Shown here: positions 6,637-9,711 of the stretch, piece after piece
Position numbering within the stretch: position 1 is the first letter of the stretch
Layout of the letters: every line of letters begins with the position of its first letter
DNA from: Opitutia bacterium UBA7350
GTDB taxonomy: Bacteria; Verrucomicrobiota; Verrucomicrobiia; Opitutales; Coraliomargaritaceae
Assembly: GCA_002470925.1 (NCBI GenBank)
Contig: DKOX01000071.1
Location: 1 to 9,711 of the forward strand
Direction of reading: 5' to 3'
DNA: 9,711 bases
Program-made: the position numbers and the translations under genes
Notes under the pieces: generated by a model
Seen by the model: only the letters and a program-made list of their open reading frames with translations
Database searches by the model: none
Told to the model about the DNA's origin: nothing

Positions 6637-7263
6637 TTAGCTCGTTGCGGCGGTGTAGTTGGCCTCTGCGGCGTTCCAGTCGACGAGGTTCCAGAATGCC
6701 TCGATGAATGCCGGGCGCAGGTTTTGGTATTTGAGGTAGTAAGCGTGTTCCCAAACGTCGAGACCGATGACGGGGGTACCTTCGACTTCGACGAGGCCCT
6801 TCATGAGAGGGTTGTCCTGGTTGGGGGTCGAGGTGACGGCGAGTTTGCCTTCAGCCGTCACCACGAGCCAGGCCCATCCGGAACCGAAACGATTGGCACC
6901 AGCCGCGCTAAAGGTGGACTTGAAGGCGTCGAAGCCGCCGAGGTCGGCCTCGATCGCAGCGGCGAGGGTGCCGGTGGGGGCACCGCCTCCGTTGGGGCTC
7001 AGGATTTTCCAAAACAAAGAATGGTTGGCGTGACCACCGCCATTGTTGCGGAACGCGCCGCGCACGTTTTCAGGAACGCGGGACATGTCAGCAAAGAGTT
7101 CATTGGGGCAGGTGTCTTCAAGGCCGGTTCCCTCCAGGGCGGCATTGGCTTTGGTGACGTAAGCCTGGTGGTGCTTTGAGTAGTGAATCTCCATGGTGCG
7201 GGCATCGAAGTGTGGTTCGAGTGCATCGTAACTGTATGCGAGTTCTGGTAGTTTATAAGCCAT
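6637..7263 (-). CDS. sodA: Superoxide dismutase, Mn-type (Fe/Mn family)
   Basis: A 208-residue Fe/Mn-family superoxide dismutase converting superoxide to oxygen and hydrogen peroxide. There is no signal peptide, so it should be cytoplasmic. Metal ligands are H27 (EIHYSKHHQAYV), H81 (GGGHANHSLFW), D169 and H173 (DVWEHAYYLKYQN). The metal type is read from the second sphere: GGGHANHS at 75-82 in place of the Fe-type AAQ pattern, and Q149 in TPNQDNPLM, both features of Mn enzymes. A cambialistic enzyme cannot be excluded. The length is normal for the family. The start is preceded by an A-rich leader ending AACAAA with no Shine-Dalgarno. tadA lies 69 bases upstream on the same strand, so either it is co-transcribed with tadA or it uses its own promoter in that gap. 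Its coding strand is C-rich. Confidence 0.96.
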   Translation of the reverse strand: MAYKLPELAYSYDALEPHFDARTMEIHYSKHHQAYVTKANAALEGTGLEDTCPNELFADMSRVPENVRGAFRNNGGGHANHSLFWKILSPNGGGAPTGTLAAAIEADLGGFDAFKSTFSAAGANRFGSGWAWLVVTAEGKLAVTSTPNQDNPLMKGLVEVEGTPVIGLDVWEHAYYLKYQNLRPAFIEAFWNLVDWNAAEANYTAATS

Positions 7264-7302
7264 TTTGTTGTTTTCGGTTATGAGTGAAGTTTTGTAAGAC
7301 TG

Positions 7303-7331
7303 TACTATTGGGAATGGGATGGAGCTGTCAA
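7303..7331 (-). promoter_or_regulatory. Possible superoxide dismutase promoter
   Basis: On the minus strand a consensus -35 TTGACA (7331-7326) stands six bases... from the tadA stop side of the gap. At an 18-base spacing the -10 position reads TAGTAC (7307-7302), only a 3 of 6 match. The -35 is perfect but the -10 is poor, so this is tentative. Confidence 0.3.
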
Positions 7332-7332
7332 A

Positions 7333-7899
7333 TCAAGGTGATTCAAAATCGACAGGAAAAGAACCCGGGTCATTCGATGCGGTTTTTTTAGCGGCATTGA
7401 GGGTGCGCTTTTTTTGAAAGAAGGCGCGGAGAATTTCGTGGTTGAGGTCTTCCAAAATACCACCGATGGATTCGAAATGGTGGTTGCTGCGGGGAAGGGC
7501 GCCGAGATTGACGGCGCCGCCGAGGCAGCCCATCTTTTCGTCAGGTAGGCCAAAAAATACTTTACCGATGCGGGCAATGACGAGGGCACCGGAACACATG
7601 GGGCAGGGTTCCTTGGTGACGTAGAGGGCACATTCATTGAGTCGCCAATCGCCCAAGGCGTGGGCGGCCTGCGAGATCGCGAGGATTTCGGCATGGGCGG
7701 TGGGGTCGTTGCTGGAGCGGGATTGGTTGTGCGCCGTTGCAATGATGCGCCCCTCGTGCTCGATGACCGCACCAATCGGGACCTCGTCTTTTTTCCAAGC
7801 CTCAATCGCTTCGTTGTAAGCGTGTGTCATGAAGTAGTCCGCATCCCGGTGGAGTTCCGAGGGGTGGATTTTTTCAAAGGGACAGGGTTGTGGTTCCAT
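7333..7899 (-). CDS. tadA: tRNA-specific adenosine deaminase TadA
   Basis: A 188-residue zinc-dependent deaminase that turns wobble A34 of tRNA-Arg(ACG) into inosine. Zinc and catalytic residues are present: H69 and E71 in TAHAEI, then C99 and C102 in EPCPMCSGA. EVPIGAVIEHEGRIIATAHN (39-58) and LYVTKEPCPMC are standard TadA blocks, and FGLPDEKMGCLGGAVNL (116-132) fits the TadA subfamily rather than guanine or cytosine deaminases. The protein is longer than E. coli TadA (about 167 residues). Some 20 extra residues precede the core helix at M24, and there is a short polar tail after about residue 165. A shorter start at M24 is possible; the longer one is kept because DADYFMTHAYNEAI aligns with the usual first helix, which begins before that Met. 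The gene is divergent from infA and upstream of the superoxide dismutase gene. Confidence 0.93.
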   Translation of the reverse strand: MEPQPCPFEKIHPSELHRDADYFMTHAYNEAIEAWKKDEVPIGAVIEHEGRIIATAHNQSRSSNDPTAHAEILAISQAAHALGDWRLNECALYVTKEPCPMCSGALVIARIGKVFFGLPDEKMGCLGGAVNLGALPRSNHHFESIGGILEDLNHEILRAFFQKKRTLNAAKKTASNDPGSFPVDFESP

Positions 7900-7903
7900 G
7901 CTC

Positions 7904-7962
7904 GTCTCGAAGGAATGCTTGTTTAAATAGAAGGATGCCTGAAGCGTTTTAAATTTCGAGAC
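7904..7962. repeat. Inverted and direct repeats in the tadA-infA divergent region
   Basis: GTCTCGAA (7904-7911) and TTCGAGAC (7955-7962) are exact inverted copies 43 bases apart. Between them lie two imperfect direct copies: one from GAAGGAATGC to TTTAAAT (7909-7928) and one from GAAGGATGCC to TTTTAAAT (7930-7954). The position in a divergent promoter region suggests binding sites for a regulator, but no known operator is recognised. Confidence 0.4.
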
Positions 7963-7983
7963 TTTAGTGCGAATCGGGTGGTC

Positions 7984-7998
7984 AGAGCGCTCTTGACT
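7984..7998 (+). promoter_or_regulatory. Candidate infA -35 box with adjoining palindrome
   Basis: TTGACT (7993-7998) is a good -35 match and recurs before the tRNA gene in the same CTTGACTT context. The perfect ten-base palindrome AGAGCGCTCT (7984-7993) ends on its first base. No convincing -10 is seen at 16-18 bases (TTTGCT or TTGCTC), so the promoter call is moderate at best. Confidence 0.35.
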
Positions 7999-8046
7999 TT
8001 CAGGTATGCAACGATTTGCTCCTCAGTTTAGTTTTTAAATTGATAT

Positions 8047-8328
8047 ATGGCGAAAGCACCCAGTGAAGATTATGTAGAGGTTGAAGGTAAGATCGTATCG
8101 GTTTTACCGGGTACTATGTTTCGGGTTGAATTGGAAAATGGCCACCGCGTGTTGGCCCACATATCGGGCAAGCTTCGCAAGCACTTCATTAAGATTACGA
8201 CCGGTGATACTGTCAAAATGGAGATGAGTCCGCACGATTTGGACAAGGCGCGGATTGTGTATCGCCTGCGCAATGCCGCGGTACAACGGAATGCTCCCCG
8301 GCGCAGCTTCGGCCCGCGTCGCCGGTAA
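8047..8328 (+). CDS. infA: Translation initiation factor IF-1
   Basis: A 93-residue single-domain OB-fold protein that binds the A site of the 30S subunit during initiation. Residues 8-75 follow the IF-1 family closely: EGKIVSVLPGTMFRVELENG (13-32), HRVLAHISGKLRKHFIKI (33-50), TGDTVKMEMSPHDLDKARIVYR (52-73). After residue 75 there is an extra tail of about 18 residues rich in arginine (NAAVQRNAPRRSFGPRRR) that E. coli IF-1 (72 residues) lacks; similar basic tails occur on some IF-1 proteins outside the Proteobacteria. The start MAKAPSEDY is standard. Upstream sequence is AT-rich (TTTTTAAATTGATAT) with no Shine-Dalgarno. The gene is divergent from tadA and is not near ribosomal-protein genes in this window, unlike the common spc-operon location. 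Confidence 0.96.
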   Translation: MAKAPSEDYVEVEGKIVSVLPGTMFRVELENGHRVLAHISGKLRKHFIKITTGDTVKMEMSPHDLDKARIVYRLRNAAVQRNAPRRSFGPRRR

Positions 8329-8336
8329 TTTGAAAC

Positions 8337-8362
8337 TCTGGCAGCTCATTCTGGCAGCTCAT
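8337..8362. repeat. Perfect 13-bp tandem duplication between infA and cysK
   Basis: TCTGGCAGCTCAT occurs twice back to back (8337-8349 and 8350-8362) with no mismatch. The second copy, followed by G, creates the ATG at 8361 that opens the longest cysK reading frame; the first copy is followed by T and does not. Confidence 0.9.
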
Positions 8363-8382
8363 GCCTGAAATGCTTTACGGGC

Positions 8383-8411
8383 TTGCAGACCGCGCCCGAG
8401 GCACCAATATT
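8383..8411 (+). promoter_or_regulatory. Probable cysK promoter
   Basis: TTGCAG (8383-8388) and AATATT (8406-8411) are each 4 of 6 matches to the -35 and -10 consensus, with an ideal 17-base spacer. Transcription would begin near 8418, giving a leader of about 20 bases before the ATG at 8439. The site lies inside the longest open frame, which argues for the internal start. Confidence 0.45.
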
Positions 8412-8438
8412 AGGGTTTCATTTTCAAATAAAATTACC

Positions 8439-9398
8439 ATGAGCCAAGCATTCCAGTCCATCAACGAAACCGTCGGCAACACCCCCCTCGTCAAAATCAA
8501 TCACCTCACCGAGGGACTCGAGGCCGATATTTATCTTAAATGTGAGTTTTTTAACCCGCTTGCGAGCGTGAAGGACCGCATCGGAAAAGCGATGATCGAG
8601 GCGGCGGAAGCGGCGGGGCAGATCAATTCCGAGAGTATCATTATCGAGCCGACTTCCGGCAACACCGGGATCGCCTTGGCCTTCGTTTGTGCCACCAAGG
8701 GTTACAAGCTCATCCTCACCATGCCGGAAACGATGTCGCTGGAGCGACGCGTCCTGTTGCGAATGTTGGGGGCAGAAATTGTTCTGACCCCGGGGCCCAA
8801 AGGGATGCCTGGAGCAATTGCCCGCGCCAAGGAATTGGTGGAGGAATACGGGGCGAGGGCGTTTATGCCCCAGCAGTTTGAAAATCCTGCCAACCCCGAG
8901 ATTCACCGCAAAACCACCGCCGAGGAAATTTGGGCCGCCACCGACGGCAAGATTGATGCTTTCGTATCGGGCGTCGGAACCGGTGGCACCATTACGGGAG
9001 TTTCAGAAGTCATTAAATCCCGCAAGGAACTTTTCACGGTGGCGGTGGAACCGGAAGCCAGTCCCGTTATTTCGGGTGGTCAACCCGGCCCCCACAAGAT
9101 TCAAGGCATCGGTGCCGGCTTCATTCCCAAAAATTGCAACACCGAGATCATCGACGACATCATCAAGGTTTCCAACGAGAACGCCTTTGCCACCGCGCAA
9201 GCACTCTCCGAAAAAGACGGCATCCTTGGTGGCATTTCCACCGGTGCGAATGTCTGGGCCGCGATGGAGTTGGCCAAACGCCCGGAAATGAAGGGTAAGA
9301 CCATCGTGACGATCGGCTGCAGCTCCGGCGAACGCTATCTTTCCACGCCTTTGGCTGAAAAAGCGCACAATGAGATGAGCGCTGCCACAGTTGGGTAG
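8439..9398 (+). CDS. cysK: Cysteine synthase A (O-acetylserine sulfhydrylase)
   Basis: A 319-residue PLP enzyme of fold type II that makes cysteine from O-acetylserine and sulfide in the cytoplasm. The Schiff-base lysine is K45 in NPLASVKDRIG. The substrate loop TSGNTG spans 72-77, the PLP-phosphate loop GTGGT spans 180-184, and CSSGERYLST (294-303) holds the serine that contacts the pyridine nitrogen. Length and ending fit CysK. The frame is open from ATG 8361, adding 26 residues (MPEMLYGLADRARG and following). The internal start at 8439 is preferred because MSQAFQSINETVGNTPLV matches the family N terminus, the upstream codons show no family similarity, and a promoter-like pair falls within them. 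Upstream of 8439 is an AT-rich leader without a Shine-Dalgarno. Unlike its neighbours, the gene is C-rich on the + strand. It could also accept other nucleophiles, but CysK is the best call. Confidence 0.95.
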   Translation: MSQAFQSINETVGNTPLVKINHLTEGLEADIYLKCEFFNPLASVKDRIGKAMIEAAEAAGQINSESIIIEPTSGNTGIALAFVCATKGYKLILTMPETMSLERRVLLRMLGAEIVLTPGPKGMPGAIARAKELVEEYGARAFMPQQFENPANPEIHRKTTAEEIWAATDGKIDAFVSGVGTGGTITGVSEVIKSRKELFTVAVEPEASPVISGGQPGPHKIQGIGAGFIPKNCNTEIIDDIIKVSNENAFATAQALSEKDGILGGISTGANVWAAMELAKRPEMKGKTIVTIGCSSGERYLSTPLAEKAHNEMSAATVG

Positions 9399-9434
9399 AA
9401 GCTTTTTCGGATCGATGCCCGGGTGCGGCAAGTC

Positions 9435-9462
9435 TTGACTTGATTCGCATAACGGCTTTCAT
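9435..9462 (+). promoter_or_regulatory. Probable tRNA promoter
   Basis: TTGACT (9435-9440) and TTTCAT (9457-9462) are 5 of 6 and 4 of 6 matches to the -35 and -10 consensus with a 16-base spacer. Transcription would start about eight bases before the mature tRNA 5' end at 9478. The tRNA therefore appears to be its own transcription unit and not a tail of the cysK transcript. Confidence 0.5.
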
Positions 9463-9477
9463 CCACATCTTCAATTT

Positions 9478-9555
<78 letters not shown>

Positions 9556-9687
9556 ACTAAAACAAGCTCTCGGAGGATCCGGGGGCTTCTTTTTTCCGGA
9601 AAGGAAGAGGGGGCAGATTTTCACTGCGGCAGTGGTCCGGTTCGCGGCGCGCCCGGTCATTTCGGCGCGGCGTTGCGCGCCTCGGAA
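9556..9687. other. Structured non-coding spacer between the two tRNA 3'-end copies
   Basis: No gene is seen in these 132 bases. They hold the tRNA terminator (9564-9595), the palindrome TTTCCGGAAA (9593-9602), GGGCAGATTT (9611-9620), the hairpin CACTG-CGG-CAGTG (9622-9634), the palindrome GGCGCGCC (9646-9653) and the hairpin GGCGCG/CGCGCC (9664-9669, 9676-9681). GGGCAGATTT is the exact reverse complement of the tRNA T-arm segment at 9533-9542 and of its second copy at 9689-9698. The right half is strongly GC-rich. Confidence 0.7.
9564..9595 (+). terminator. Strong intrinsic terminator of the tRNA
   Basis: AAGCTCTCGGA (9564-9574) pairs along all 11 positions with TCCGGGGGCTT (9578-9588), with two G-T wobbles and a GGA loop, followed by C and six T (9590-9595). 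It begins 12 bases after the CCA of the tRNA. Confidence 0.88.
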
Positions 9688-9711
9688 CAAATCTGCCCAT
9701 TGGCACCATTT
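9688..9711 (+). repeat. tRNA 3'-end direct repeat, copy 2 (at window edge)
   Basis: This is an exact second copy of 9532-9555, offset by 156 bases and still identical where the window stops, so the repeat may be longer. The sequence upstream (GCGCGCCTCGGAA) does not form the other arms of a tRNA, so this is a tRNA fragment and not a second gene. Confidence 0.92.

Noticed and set aside
6724..7179. 151-residue + frame opposite the superoxide dismutase gene
   Set aside because: Shadow of a clearly identified gene on the minus strand.
8361..8438. 26-codon N-terminal extension of CysK
   Set aside because: No CysK similarity in these residues; they contain a promoter-like pair, and the ATG arises from a tandem duplication.
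9633..9708. Second tRNA gene ending at the second CCA
   Set aside because: The upstream 50 bases give neither the GCCAATG acceptor half nor D and anticodon arms; only the 3' quarter of a tRNA is present.

Overview
The window reads as a GC-rich, gene-dense stretch of a Gram-negative bacterial chromosome. It holds ten protein genes and one tRNA gene. The mix of genes (an OleA/OleB pair, an Lrp-type regulator joined to a class I aminotransferase, Mn-type superoxide dismutase) and the AT-rich leaders without Shine-Dalgarno sites fit the Planctomycetes-Verrucomicrobia-Chlamydiae group, perhaps an Opitutae-like verrucomicrobium. That placement is an inference from gene content and protein style only, with no rRNA or marker-tree support. 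Nearly everything here is chromosomal core or metabolism; the only accessory signal is at the right edge.

Left part (1-3258, + strand): four genes of fatty-acyl chemistry. A FabZ-type dehydratase and a FabI-type enoyl-ACP reductase overlap by ATGA. After 71 bases come an OleA-type acyl-CoA condensing thiolase and an OleB-type beta-lactone decarboxylase, again overlapping by ATGA. FabZ and FabI finish the chain-elongation cycle. OleA joins two activated fatty acids head to head, and OleB makes the final cis-alkene in long-chain olefin synthesis. The middle enzymes OleC and OleD, which usually follow oleB, are not here.

Middle (3310-6569, + strand): an Lrp/AsnC regulator and an aminotransferase share one base (TAATG), an arrangement like alaR-alaT of Bacillus. 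A probable terminator follows, then the ribosome-assembly GTPase Der with a long basic tail. A bidirectional terminator separates der from the convergent minus-strand pair.

Right part (6637-9711): on the minus strand, tadA (tRNA wobble deaminase) lies upstream of an Mn-type superoxide dismutase gene. Divergent from tadA is infA (IF-1), followed by cysK (cysteine synthase), whose likely start is internal to the longest open frame. Last comes a CAT-anticodon tRNA with its own promoter and a strong terminator. The last 24 bases of the window are an exact second copy of the tRNA 3' end (T-loop through CCA and ATTT), 156 bases downstream. This is the signature of an integrase attachment-site duplication or of a tRNA-tail repeat array. 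The 132 bases between the copies hold the terminator and several short palindromes but no gene.

The + strand is G-rich over both plus- and minus-strand genes up to about 8 kb. cysK breaks the pattern by being C-rich on the + strand.
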